A stretch of DNA of 27,488 bases from an uncultured Collinsella sp. (GTDB lineage Bacteria > Actinomycetota > Coriobacteriia > Coriobacteriales > Coriobacteriaceae), in NCBI GenBank assembly GCA_902494715.1, contig CABUUJ010000028.1, forward strand, positions 1-27,488, written 5' to 3'. The translations under genes were made by a program, and so were the position numbers. Below the pieces are notes generated by a model. It was not told where the DNA came from. It saw nothing but the letters and a program-made list of their open reading frames with translations, and searched no databases. Shown piece by piece: positions 6,569 through 16,800 of the stretch. Every line of letters starts with the position of its first letter. Positions within the stretch are counted from its first letter, which is position 1.

Positions 6569-7630
6569 ATGTCCAAAGCACTCGACCCCAAAGACACCTG
6601 CGTCCTCGTTACCGGTGGCGCCGGCTTTATCGGCTCGCACACCGTCGTTCAGCTGCTCGAGGGTGGCTACCAGGTCGTCATCGTCGATGATCTCTCCAAC
6701 TCCAGCGCCGTCGCCGTCGACCGCGTCAAGACCATCGTGGGCGACGAGGCCGCCAAGAACCTCACCTTCTACGAGGCCAACGTGCTCGACCGCGATGCGA
6801 TGAACAAGATCTTCGATACCCATCAGATCGACCGCGTCATCCACTTCGCCGGCTTTAAGGCCGTCGGCGAGTCGGTGAGCAAGCCCGTCGAGTACTACCA
6901 CAACAACATCGAGAACACCCTGGTGCTCGTCGACGTCATGCGCAACCATGGCTGCAAGTCCATCATCTTCTCGAGCTCCTCGACCGTCTACGGCGACCCG
7001 GACAACCCGCCCGTCACCGAGGAGGATCCTAAGAAGCCCGCGACCAACCCCTATGGTTGGACCAAGTGGATGATCGAGCAGATCCTTATGGACGTCCACA
7101 CCGCCGACCCCGAGTGGGACGTCGTGCTGCTCCGTTACTTCAACCCCATCGGCGCTCATCCGTCGGGCCTGATCGGCGAGGACCCCAAGGGCATCCCCAA
7201 CAACCTGGTGCCCTATGTCGCCCAGGTCGCCGTGGGCAAGCTCGAGGCCGTTCAGGTCTTTGGTAACGACTACCCCACCCCCGACGGCACCGGCGTGCGC
7301 GACTACATCCACGTGTGCGATCTGGCCTCTGGTCACGTTGCCGCCCTTAACTGGATGAACGGCAAGACCGGCGTCGAGATCTTTAACTTGGGCACCGGCA
7401 CCGGCACCTCGGTACTCGAGGTCGTCGCCGCCTTCTCCAAGGCTTGTGGCAAGGAGCTGCCCTACGTGATCCGCGAGCGCCGCGCCGGCGACATCGCTGC
7501 CAACTGGTGCGATGCCTCCAAGGCCGAGCGCATGATGGGCTGGAAGGCCCAATACGACATCGCGGACATGTGCCGCGATAGCTGGAACTGGCAGAGCCAC
7601 AACCCCAACGGCTTCGCCGACGCCGAGTAG
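6569..7630 (+). CDS. galE: UDP-glucose 4-epimerase
   Basis: GalE interconverts UDP-glucose and UDP-galactose in the cytoplasm using tightly bound NAD, serving the Leloir pathway and supply of galactosyl donors for surface polymers. The 353-residue protein is an extended short-chain dehydrogenase. It has the NAD loop TGGAGFIGSH near the N-terminus, the catalytic Ser/Thr in SSSSTVYGDP, the YxxxK pair in YGWTKWMIE, and the sugar-nucleotide region RYFNPIGAHPSGLIGEDPKG typical of GalE rather than of dehydratases. AGGAG lies 5 nt before the ATG. It has its own terminator. No galK or galT is adjacent. Confidence 0.96.
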   Translation: MSKALDPKDTCVLVTGGAGFIGSHTVVQLLEGGYQVVIVDDLSNSSAVAVDRVKTIVGDEAAKNLTFYEANVLDRDAMNKIFDTHQIDRVIHFAGFKAVGESVSKPVEYYHNNIENTLVLVDVMRNHGCKSIIFSSSSTVYGDPDNPPVTEEDPKKPATNPYGWTKWMIEQILMDVHTADPEWDVVLLRYFNPIGAHPSGLIGEDPKGIPNNLVPYVAQVAVGKLEAVQVFGNDYPTPDGTGVRDYIHVCDLASGHVAALNWMNGKTGVEIFNLGTGTGTSVLEVVAAFSKACGKELPYVIRERRAGDIAANWCDASKAERMMGWKAQYDIADMCRDSWNWQSHNPNGFADAE

Positions 7631-7652
7631 CAAAAACCTACATACCGCTCTT

Positions 7653-7687
7653 GCCCCGATCTCACGTTGTGAGGTCGGGGCTTTTTT
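7653..7687 (+). terminator. Intrinsic terminator of galE
   Basis: GCCCCGA-CTCAC and its complement GTGAG-TCGGGGC form a 12-bp stem with one internal T/G position and a GTT loop, followed directly by TTTTTT. Confidence 0.92.
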
Positions 7688-7741
7688 CATGGCATGTAAC
7701 CATTCGCCGAAAATCGACCAACTTTTTTATCTTGCCTGTAC

Positions 7742-7766
7742 ATGTTTAAACAACATGTTTTACAAT
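7742..7766 (+). promoter_or_regulatory. malQ promoter with TTGTTTAAACAA-like operator
   Basis: ATGTTTAAACAA (7742-7753; inner 10 bp a perfect palindrome) lies just upstream of a good -10, TACAAT (7761-7766). A second, weaker copy (ATGTTTTACAA, 7755-7765) overlaps the -10. Binding here would block RNA polymerase. Similar sites occur before malE, the GntR gene and the PTS gene. Confidence 0.55.
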
Positions 7767-7851
7767 AGGCGTATCGAATCAGAACATCGGAGGCGGACTG
7801 CACACCCATCGGCAGGCCGACCCCACAACAAGAAGGTTGGTGAGCGCATTC

Positions 7852-9357
7852 ATGGAGCGTGCAAGCGGCGTCCTCATGCCCGTCTCATCTCTGCCCGGAC
7901 CATACGGAATCGGCGGCTTTGGCTGGAATGCCTACGACTTCGTCGATTTTCTCGCCTCGTGCAAACAACATTACTGGCAGATTCTGCCCCTTACGACGAC
8001 CAGCTATGGCGACTCGCCCTATCAGTCGTTCTCGGCCCGCGCTGGCAACCCCAACTTTATCGACTTTGCCGAGCTTATCGAAGCAGGGTATCTGGAGCAG
8101 CGCGATATCGATGGCGTGTATCTGGGATCCGACCCCAGCAATGTCGACTACGGTGCTATCTTTGGCGGCCGCCGTCAGATTCTCGACCGCGCCGCCGAGC
8201 GCTTTGCCGCCGACAAGCCGGCCGATTTCGATGGCTTTATCCAGGCCAACGAGGACTGGCTCATCCCCTACTGTGAGTTCATGACCGTCAAAGAGGAGTG
8301 CGGTCTCAAGGCGTTTTGGGAGTGGCCCGCGGAGCTCCGCACCCGCGGCGAGGCTTCCGCCAAGGTCTGCGCCAACCATCCGGCGCGTATGCTCTACCAC
8401 CAGATGACGCAGTACTTCTTCGATCGCCAGTGGAGCCGCCTCAAGGCCTATGCCAACGAGCGCGGCATTCTCATCATCGGCGACCTGCCCATCTACGTCT
8501 CGCGTGACTCCGTCGAGATGTGGGCGACGCCTGAGATCTTTAAGATCGACGCCGCCGGCAATCCCGTGAGCGTCGCCGGCACGCCGCCCGACCAGTTCTC
8601 GGCCACCGGCCAGTACTGGGGCAACCCCATCTACGACTGGGACGCCATGGAGTCCGACGGCTTCTCCTGGTGGGAGGGCCGCATTCGCGCCGCCCTCGAC
8701 ATGTACGACGTCATCCGCCTGGATCACTTCCGCGGCTTCGAGGCCTATTGGGAGGTGCCGTTCTCCTCGCCCGATTCGTCCTACGGTTCGTGGACGCAGG
8801 GTCCCGGCCTCAAGTTCTTCAAGACGCTCGAGGAAAAGCTCGGCACGCTGCCCATCATCGCCGAGGACCTGGGCTTCCTCACCCCCGGCGTCATCGACAT
8901 GCGCGACACCTCGGGCTTCCCCGGCATGAAGATCCTGCAGTTTGCCTTTGAGGGCACCAACTCGTACTACCTGCCGCATAACTACATCGCCAACACCGTC
9001 GCCTACGTGGGCACCCACGACAACGAGACGGCGCGCGGCTGGTTTGAGGGAACGGCCACCCCGCGTCAGCGCGAGCAGGCAGCCCTGTACACCCATCAGC
9101 AGGCCGGCGAGCCTATCACCGACGCACTCAACCGAACCATCGCAGCCAGCGTGAGCGACACGTGCATCTACACCATGCAGGACCTGCTCAACTTGGGCAA
9201 CGAGGCGCGCATCAACACCCCTGCCACACTGGGCGGCAACTGGACCTGGCGCATGCTCGACGGCGCCATCACCCGCGAGCTCGAGCACAAACTCACCGAC
9301 TGGACCGAGACCTACTTCCGCATCCCGTCGGAAGCCGAAATCGAGCTTCCTCAATAG
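7852..9357 (+). CDS. malQ: 4-alpha-glucanotransferase (amylomaltase)
   Basis: A GH77 enzyme that transfers maltosyl and longer units between alpha-1,4-glucans and releases glucose; it reshapes short maltodextrins so that phosphorylase can use them. The 501-residue length is that of the compact bacterial amylomaltase. The N-terminus ERASGVLMPVSSLPGPYGIG is the family hallmark. Catalytic residues are all present: nucleophile Asp291 (IRLDHFRGFEAYWEVP), acid/base Glu338 (IIAEDLGFLTPGV) and Asp390 (GTHDNETARGW). I chose the ATG at 7852, preceded by GGTGAG, because it fits the family N-terminus; GTG at 7840 or TTG at 7837 after AAGAAGG are possible alternatives. The phosphorylase gene follows 128 bp later. 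Confidence 0.96.
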   Translation: MERASGVLMPVSSLPGPYGIGGFGWNAYDFVDFLASCKQHYWQILPLTTTSYGDSPYQSFSARAGNPNFIDFAELIEAGYLEQRDIDGVYLGSDPSNVDYGAIFGGRRQILDRAAERFAADKPADFDGFIQANEDWLIPYCEFMTVKEECGLKAFWEWPAELRTRGEASAKVCANHPARMLYHQMTQYFFDRQWSRLKAYANERGILIIGDLPIYVSRDSVEMWATPEIFKIDAAGNPVSVAGTPPDQFSATGQYWGNPIYDWDAMESDGFSWWEGRIRAALDMYDVIRLDHFRGFEAYWEVPFSSPDSSYGSWTQGPGLKFFKTLEEKLGTLPIIAEDLGFLTPGVIDMRDTSGFPGMKILQFAFEGTNSYYLPHNYIANTVAYVGTHDNETARGWFEGTATPRQREQAALYTHQQAGEPITDALNRTIAASVSDTCIYTMQDLLNLGNEARINTPATLGGNWTWRMLDGAITRELEHKLTDWTETYFRIPSEAEIELPQ

Positions 9358-9405
9358 GAGCTACCGCGCCTGACCCCTCCCCACCGTGCGGACGCGCTTG
9401 CTTTT

Positions 9406-9443
9406 CCCGCGCGAGGCCACCCCAATCCCCTCGCGCGGGCTTC
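9406..9443 (+). terminator. Hairpin between malQ and the phosphorylase gene
   Basis: A perfect 11-bp stem, CCCGCGCGAGG with CCTCGCGCGGG, is followed by CTTCTT only. It may be a partial terminator or an mRNA-protecting hairpin inside a malQ-glgP transcript. No separate promoter for the next gene is evident in the 40 bp that follow. Confidence 0.55.
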
Positions 9444-9485
9444 TTATGAATTGCAGACATGAAACAACCCATCACAGGAGAAAAC

Positions 9486-11753
<2,268 letters not shown>

Positions 11754-11782
11754 TTTCGCTTCCCTTACCCATCCTCTTGAGA

Positions 11783-11813
11783 AACGGAGTCGTGGCAACA
11801 CGGCTCCGTTTTT
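11783..11813 (+). terminator. Intrinsic terminator after the phosphorylase gene
   Basis: AACGGAG-CGTG pairs with CACG-CTCCGTT around GCAA, one mismatch per strand, then TTT. It begins 30 nt after the stop. Confidence 0.85.
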
Positions 11814-11853
11814 GTGCCCGCACGTTACCCTGTGACCCGACTCGGCCAAACAA

Positions 11854-11989
11854 TCTCGATCTGTAACAACCACTCGGTAAAAACGGTCCCAGCTGTTACA
11901 GATTGAGACATACCGGCCCCTTCCCTTGGGTTTATCTCAATCTATAACATCTAACGTCCGAAATCGGCCCTACCCGTTACAGATCGAGA
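11854..11989. repeat. Two tandem 81-bp units, each a 14-bp inverted repeat
   Basis: The 14-mer TCTCGATCTGTAAC appears at 11854 (forward), 11895 (inverted, GTTACAGATTGAGA), 11935 (forward, two changes) and 11976 (inverted, GTTACAGATCGAGA). Starts are 41, 40 and 41 bp apart, and loops within each inverted pair are both 27 nt. The loops also share bases (AAA-CGG-CCC). Together with the terminators on either side, it fills the 376-bp gap between convergent glgP and malK. No gene is seen in the gap. Confidence 0.8.
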
Positions 11990-12022
11990 CAAACGACCGG
12001 CCAGACAACCCCGATACAAAGA

Positions 12023-12061
12023 AAGGCTCCCCTCTCGCCCAGCGGACGGGAGGGGAGCCTT
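12023..12061 (-). terminator. Terminator of the malEFGK operon (may act in both directions)
   Basis: A 12-bp perfect stem, AAGGCTCCCCTC with GAGGGGAGCCTT, closes a 15-nt loop. In the leftward sense it is followed by TTTCTTTG. It lies 69 nt past the malK stop. Confidence 0.8.
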
Positions 12062-12129
12062 ATATGTGACCGCGGCAAAAGGATGGCAATACCGCAGTCG
12101 CCCAAAGGGAGGGTCCGGATGCACCGGGC

Positions 12130-13329
12130 CTAGATAAGGTTCTTGCCAGACACCTTATCGAAGAGATGGGTCGCGTTCTTCTCGAACTTGAACCAGATGG
12201 TGTCGCCAGCCTTGAGCGCGCCCTTGGCCTCGAGGTCGACGACGGGGATAATCAGGACAAACTGGCCGTCGGGGGCGGTCACGTGGACGTGCTCGGTCGA
12301 ACCCATGAGCTCGGTCACCTCGACGGTACCCTGGAGCGCACCCTCCTCGCCCTTGTCGGCAAGCAGGATCTGCTCGGGGCGCACGCCGGCCGTGATCTCC
12401 TTCACGTCGCCGCCGTCCCAGTTAAGAGCGAGTTGAGCGCAGGTCTCGGGGGCGAGAGCAACGTTCATGTCCTCGGTCTTGACGGTAAAGCCGTTGCCCG
12501 AGCGCACCAGCTGGGCATCGAAGAAGTTCATCTGCGGCACGCCGATGAAGCCGGCGACGAAGATGTTCGCGGGATGGTTGAAGACCTCCTGCGGCGTGGC
12601 GATCTGCTGGACGACGCCGTCCTTCATGACCACGATGCGGTCGCCAAGGGTCATGGCCTCGGTCTGGTCGTGAGTGACGTAGATGAACGTGCCCTTGATC
12701 TCGTGGCGCAGCTTGATGAGCTCGGCACGCATCTGGTTACGAAGCTTGGCGTCCAGGTTGGACAGCGGCTCGTCCATCAGGAAGACCTTGGGGTCACGCA
12801 CGATGGCGCGGCCGATAGCGACACGCTGACGCTGGCCGCCCGAAAGCGCCTTGGGCTTACGGTCGAGGTACTCGGTGATACCCAAGATCTCGGCAGCGGA
12901 GCGAACCTTGCGGTCGATCTCCTCCTTGGAGACCTTCTTGAGCTCAAGCGTAAACGCCATGTTCTCGTACACCGTCATGTTGGGGTACAGAGCGTAGCTC
13001 TGGAACACCATGGCGATGTCGCGGTCCTTGGGCGCCACGTCGTTGACCCGCTTGCCGTCGATGAGCACGTCGCCCGAGGTAATGTCCTCCAGGCCGGCGA
13101 CCATGCGCATCGTCGTGGACTTACCGCAGCCAGACGGGCCAACGAGGACGACGAACTCCTGGTCGTGAACGGTGAGGTTAAAGTCCTCAACAGCGAGCAC
13201 GCCATCCTCGGTAACCTTGAGGTTGTGCTTCTTCTCCTCGGTCTTCTTCTTTTTGCCAAATAAGCCCTTCTTTTTGGACTCGGTGTTGGGATACACCTTC
13301 TGAACATGTTTGAGAACGATCTCGGCCAT
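12130..13329 (-). CDS. malK: Sugar ABC transporter ATPase, MalK/MsmX/UgpC type
   Basis: A 399-residue ATPase that energises the maltodextrin importer encoded upstream. All nucleotide-binding motifs are intact: Walker A GPSGCGKSTT, Q-loop MVFQSYALYPNMT, signature LSGGQRQRVAIGRA, Walker B VFLMDEPLSNLDAK and switch His in YVTHDQTEAM. The C-terminal third has the OB-type regulatory folds (GVRPEQILL) seen in MalK and MsmX. After the first strand there is a lysine-rich insertion (roughly residues 17-35, with KKKGLFGKKKKTEEKKH) where the family normally has only a few residues. The start at 13329 is set by AAAGG 8 nt upstream; in-frame codons further up have none. It is the last gene of a malE-malF-malG-malK operon, 67 bp after malG. 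Confidence 0.93.
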   Translation of the reverse strand: MAEIVLKHVQKVYPNTESKKKGLFGKKKKTEEKKHNLKVTEDGVLAVEDFNLTVHDQEFVVLVGPSGCGKSTTMRMVAGLEDITSGDVLIDGKRVNDVAPKDRDIAMVFQSYALYPNMTVYENMAFTLELKKVSKEEIDRKVRSAAEILGITEYLDRKPKALSGGQRQRVAIGRAIVRDPKVFLMDEPLSNLDAKLRNQMRAELIKLRHEIKGTFIYVTHDQTEAMTLGDRIVVMKDGVVQQIATPQEVFNHPANIFVAGFIGVPQMNFFDAQLVRSGNGFTVKTEDMNVALAPETCAQLALNWDGGDVKEITAGVRPEQILLADKGEEGALQGTVEVTELMGSTEHVHVTAPDGQFVLIIPVVDLEAKGALKAGDTIWFKFEKNATHLFDKVSGKNLI

Positions 13330-13396
13330 GTCTTTACCTTTCGATATGCGGCACCATGTTGAGGGCGCCGCAGAAACTTGCAAAACAGTTACGGCA

Positions 13397-14236
13397 TCAG
13401 CCCTTGACGGCACCTGCCACCACGCCGTCGATGATGTACTTCTGGCAGAGGATGTACATGATGACGATGGGGATAACGACCATCATGATGCAGGCCATCA
13501 TGGGGCCGAGCTCGACGTGGCCGTAGCCGCCGCGGAAGTACTGGATCAAGATAGGAATGGTCTTGTACTTGGTGGAGTCGAGAGTGAGGTAGGGCAGCAG
13601 ATAGTCGTTCCAGACCCACATGGTCTCGAGGATGCCGACCGAAAGATAGGTGGGCTTCATGATGGGAAGGACGATCTTAAAGAACACCTGGACCGGGTTG
13701 CAGCCGTCGATCATGGCCGCCTCTTCGATCTCGAGCGGGATGTTCTTTACAAAGCCGGCGAACATAAAGACCGCCAGGCCCGCGCCAAAGCCGAGGTAGA
13801 TAAAGCAGATGTTGAACGGCGTGTTGAAGCCGATGCGGTCCGCCAAATTGGACAGCGTGAACATGAGCATCTGGAAGGGCACGACCATCGAGAAGACGAA
13901 CAGGTAATAGAAGAAGTTCGAGATCTTGCTGTTGACGCGCACTACGTACCAAGCACACATGGAGCAGCACACCAGAATCAGCACGACCGACGTGACCGTG
14001 ATGATGAGCGAGTACATAAATGCCGAAGCAAAGCCCTGCTCGTTAAGGGCATGCATGTAGTTTGCGAGGCCGTTGAACGTCTCGGGCGTGAGCAAATCGA
14101 ATGCCGTGGTGGTGCTGATTGCAGTTGCCTTTTTAAAGGAATTGAGCGCAATCATGAACACGGGGTAGATCCACGCGAGCGACAGAATCGTAAAGAAAAT
14201 CGAGAGCGCGCGGTTAAGAGCCTTATCGCGTTTCAT
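13397..14236 (-). CDS. malG: Maltodextrin ABC transporter permease, MalG type
   Basis: A 279-residue inner-membrane permease with six predicted membrane helices. The first is near residues 10-33. The EAA loop that docks on the ATPase reads EIEEAAMIDGCNPVQVFFKI, followed by VLPIMKPTYLSVGI. A long loop with the motif NSFKKATAIS after helix one is typical of MalG. The start codon overlaps the malF stop as TAATG and its GGAGG ribosome site lies inside malF, so translation of the two is coupled. It pairs with MalF to form the translocation pore. Confidence 0.92.
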   Translation of the reverse strand: MKRDKALNRALSIFFTILSLAWIYPVFMIALNSFKKATAISTTTAFDLLTPETFNGLANYMHALNEQGFASAFMYSLIITVTSVVLILVCCSMCAWYVVRVNSKISNFFYYLFVFSMVVPFQMLMFTLSNLADRIGFNTPFNICFIYLGFGAGLAVFMFAGFVKNIPLEIEEAAMIDGCNPVQVFFKIVLPIMKPTYLSVGILETMWVWNDYLLPYLTLDSTKYKTIPILIQYFRGGYGHVELGPMMACIMMVVIPIVIMYILCQKYIIDGVVAGAVKG

Positions 14237-15090
14237 TACTGCTGCACCTCCTTGGACCTCGTGGCCTTAAGCTGAATCATGGAGATGGCCACGACCAGGA
14301 TGCAGAAGATAACCGCCTTGGCCTGACCGATGCCCTGCCATGCGATACCGGCACGCGAATAGAACGTGTTGTAGATGTTCAGGGCGAGCATCTCGGTGGA
14401 GTGCGCGGGGGCGCCGCCGGTAAGGGCGAGGTTCTGGTCGAACAGCTTAAAGCCGTTGGTGATGGACAGGAACAGGCAGATGGTGATGGTCGGCATCAGG
14501 TTAGGGATCTTAACCTTCCAAAACGTCTGCCATGCCGTGGCACCGTCGACCTTGGCGGCCTCGATGTAGTCGGACGGAATGGACTGCAGACCAGCGATGT
14601 AGATGATCATCATGTAGCCGACCTGCTGCCACAGGGTCAGGATGATAAGGCCCCAGAAGCCAGCAGCAGAGTTAAGGGCAATGAGCTGGGCGCCCACGTT
14701 GGAGAGTAGGCAGTTGATCAGAATCTGCCAGATGTAGCCCAGCACGATGCCGCCGATCAGATTGGGCATAAAGAAGATCGTACGGAAGATATTGGTGCCC
14801 TTGAGCGCTTTGCGGGTGAGCGCCTGCGCAATGGCGAGGGCGATCACGTTGATGAGCACCGTCGACAGGAAGGCAAACGCCACGGTAAAGAAGAACGACG
14901 TGGCAAACTGCGGATCGGACAGTGCGCGCACGTAGTTCTCGATACCGACAAAGTGCGTATTGTTGATGGTAATAAACTGGCAGAACGAGAGATAGAAGCC
15001 CTGGATAAAGGGAATCACGAACCCGATCATAAACGCCAGGCACGTGGGCAGCATAAAGAGCGGCCACCAGCGCTTGAGTGCTTTGCCCAT
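14236..15090 (-). CDS. malF: Maltodextrin ABC transporter permease, MalF/UgpA type
   Basis: A 284-residue permease with about six membrane helices (first at residues 10-33, with LPTCLAFMIGFVIPFIQGFYLSF). The EAA docking loop reads DYIEAAKVDGATAWQTFWKV and continues IPNLMPTITICLF. The sequence AHSTEMLALNIYNTFY before the last helix is common to sugar-importing MalF relatives. It lacks the large periplasmic loop and extra helices of E. coli MalF, as is normal in Gram-positive bacteria. GAAAGGA precedes the ATG at 15090. Confidence 0.92.
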   Translation of the reverse strand: MGKALKRWWPLFMLPTCLAFMIGFVIPFIQGFYLSFCQFITINNTHFVGIENYVRALSDPQFATSFFFTVAFAFLSTVLINVIALAIAQALTRKALKGTNIFRTIFFMPNLIGGIVLGYIWQILINCLLSNVGAQLIALNSAAGFWGLIILTLWQQVGYMMIIYIAGLQSIPSDYIEAAKVDGATAWQTFWKVKIPNLMPTITICLFLSITNGFKLFDQNLALTGGAPAHSTEMLALNIYNTFYSRAGIAWQGIGQAKAVIFCILVVAISMIQLKATRSKEVQQ

Positions 15091-15110
15091 AGAAGGGTCC
15101 TTTCAATATG

Positions 15111-15146
15111 CAGGGGGCGGGCAAACCAACGTCTGCCCGCCCCCTG
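15111..15146 (-). terminator. Strong hairpin between malE and malF
   Basis: A perfect 13-bp stem, CAGGGGGCGGGCA with TGCCCGCCCCCTG, around a 10-nt loop, without a T tract. It is more likely an mRNA-stabilising or partial termination structure that keeps malE transcripts in excess over malFGK than a full terminator. Confidence 0.6.
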
Positions 15147-15177
15147 TCGCTAATCAGATAGCTTGGGCAGCAACTAC

Positions 15178-16494
15178 TTACTCGGAAGCAGCCTTCTCGG
15201 TCTTCCAGCCATCGACGAAGGCATTCTTGACGCCGTCCCACTTGCTGTTGTCGGCAGCATAGGCGATCAGAGCCTGCTTGAGGTTCTTCTTCCACTCCTC
15301 AGAGGGGATGTAGACGAAGTCCCAAGCGACGGTCTTCTTGCCGTCCTTGGCCATGGCGACGGCCTGCTGCGAGAAGACGTTGGTGGTTTCCTTGGCGCTC
15401 TTGAACGGGGCAGTCAGACCCATCTTGTCAGCGATGATGCTGGTGGCGGTGTCAGAAGTGACGCACCAATACATGAAGTCCTCGGTGGCCTTCTGGGCAT
15501 CCTCGGAAGCCTGGGAGCTGACGCACCAGTAGTTCTCGCCGCCGGAGCACAGGCCCTGGTTCTCCTCGCCGTCGACACCGATGTAGATGGGCATCATGCC
15601 AATCTGATCGTCGGTCATGCCGGCCTTGGTGAGGTCAGCGTAGGCCCAGGAGCCGTTCTGATAGAAGACGGCCTTGCCGGTTGCGAACTCGTTGGTGGCG
15701 TCGTCGCCGGTCTTGGAGGCAAGCTGCGAAGGATCGCAGGTGGAGTCGGTGATGTACAGGTCGAAAATCTGCTTGAAGTTGTCGAGATACTCGCCCTTGA
15801 TCTCGTCGTCCTCCTGGTTGTGCTCCTTCTCGAACTCGTAGTAGAGCGGGAGGTTGGCGAGGTGGGTGGTGTAGCGCCAGCTGGAGGAGTCATCCATGCC
15901 AGCAGAAGTGAAGGCACCCTCAATGCCAAGCTCGTCCTTGCGGGCCTGGATGTCGTCGGCACAAGCCTTCAGCTTGTCGAAGGAGTTGATGTCCTCGGCC
16001 TTGTAGCCAGCCTTCTCGAGCAGCTGCTTGTTGTAGATGATGCCGTAGCTCTCCTGGACCCAGTCGATACCCAGATCCTTGCCATCGGACTGCAGAGCCA
16101 GGGAGTCGTCAATGAGCTCACCGCGGAGCTTGGTATCGGACAGGTCGGCGCAGTAATCCTTCCAGTTCTTAAGGCCGGTGGGGCCGTTGACCTGGAACAG
16201 GGTCGGAGCGGAGCTCTTGGACATCTCGGACTTGAGCTTCTCCTCGTAGGTGTTGGAGGCAGCGGTCACGATCTTGACCTCGACGCCCTTCTCCTTCTTA
16301 TAGGCCTTGGCGATCTCCTTCCACTCCTTGTCGACCTCGGGCTTGAATTGGAGGAAGTAGACCTCGGCAGCGTCACCAGAAGCAGAGGAGCCGGAGCCGG
16401 CAGAACCACCGCAGCCCACGAGACCCAGACCAAGAACCGCAGCCGCGGAACCAGCAAAGCCCAGGAACTGCCTTCTGCTCATTTCGTTCTTCAT
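15178..16494 (-). CDS. malE: Sugar-binding lipoprotein of the maltodextrin ABC importer
   Basis: A 438-residue extracytoplasmic solute-binding protein (family 1). The N-terminus has a twin-arginine-like motif, SRRQFLGFAG, then a hydrophobic stretch ending in the lipobox LGLVGC (Cys near residue 28), followed by a Gly/Ser linker; it is probably exported folded by Tat and lipid-anchored. The mature part opens with AEVYFLQFKPEVDKEWKEIA, shows GIIYNKQLLEKAGY, typical of this family, and FATGKAVFYQNGSWA, the second-lobe hallmark. The start at 16494 follows AAAGGGTGG. It is the first gene of the operon. The sugar is inferred as maltodextrin only from malQ, phosphorylase and regulator sites nearby. 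Confidence 0.92.
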   Translation of the reverse strand: MKNEMSRRQFLGFAGSAAAVLGLGLVGCGGSAGSGSSASGDAAEVYFLQFKPEVDKEWKEIAKAYKKEKGVEVKIVTAASNTYEEKLKSEMSKSSAPTLFQVNGPTGLKNWKDYCADLSDTKLRGELIDDSLALQSDGKDLGIDWVQESYGIIYNKQLLEKAGYKAEDINSFDKLKACADDIQARKDELGIEGAFTSAGMDDSSSWRYTTHLANLPLYYEFEKEHNQEDDEIKGEYLDNFKQIFDLYITDSTCDPSQLASKTGDDATNEFATGKAVFYQNGSWAYADLTKAGMTDDQIGMMPIYIGVDGEENQGLCSGGENYWCVSSQASEDAQKATEDFMYWCVTSDTATSIIADKMGLTAPFKSAKETTNVFSQQAVAMAKDGKKTVAWDFVYIPSEEWKKNLKQALIAYAADNSKWDGVKNAFVDGWKTEKAASE

Positions 16495-16602
16495 TACAAT
16501 CCACCCTTTCACACCGTGGCGGCACCCTTTGCCGCCGCCTTCGGAGATTGGCTCGGGGACTTTGCCCCTTTTGCTGATTTGTACGATACGCTATTTGGCT
16601 AG

Positions 16603-16689
16603 TTGTTTGAACAAGTATTACTAGAGCGGTAGAAAAACTTCGGTGAACGGTAATTTCAACTTGATACTTGACAAGTTTTGTATAAACAA
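16603..16689 (-). promoter_or_regulatory. Two TTGTTTAAACAA-like operators upstream of malE
   Basis: TTGTTTGAACAA (16603-16614) and TTGTATAAACAA (16678-16689) are near-palindromes 75 bp apart. Next to the second is ACTTGACAAGT (16666-16676). They match the sites found before the GntR gene and the PTS gene. The 306-bp gap between malE and the GntR gene holds these sites, a terminator and presumably the malE promoter, which I could not fix. Confidence 0.5.
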
Positions 16690-16707
16690 TTATTTGTTAT
16701 CTAATGC

Positions 16708-16762
16708 AGAGAAAACGCCCGGTCAAGCCGATGTACCGTCGGTTTGACCGGGCGTTTTCTCT
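16708..16762 (-). terminator. Terminator of the GntR gene, 24-bp arms
   Basis: Arms 16708-16731 and 16739-16762 pair at 23 of 24 positions (the remaining pair is G-T). The stem includes AGAGAAAACGCCCGGTCAA, so it carries an A tract and T tract on both strands and can work in either direction. It insulates malE from the GntR gene. Confidence 0.88.
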
Positions 16763-16800
16763 TTGAGGCCATGAGTCTCGTCAGGCTGCGAGCTAGCCGG

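Noticed and set aside
9406..9443. Full intrinsic terminator separating malQ and glgP
   Set aside because: The T tract is only CTTCTT, no new promoter follows in the short gap, and the two enzymes act together, so read-through is likely.
11854..11989. CRISPR array (regular repeats of about 41-bp period)
   Set aside because: The repeats are only 14 bp, alternate in orientation, and number four; spacers resemble each other and there are no cas genes.
15163..16602. Rightward 479-codon frame opposite malE
   Set aside because: Leu/Val/Gly-rich shadow without ribosome site; malE with lipobox and family motifs is on the other strand.
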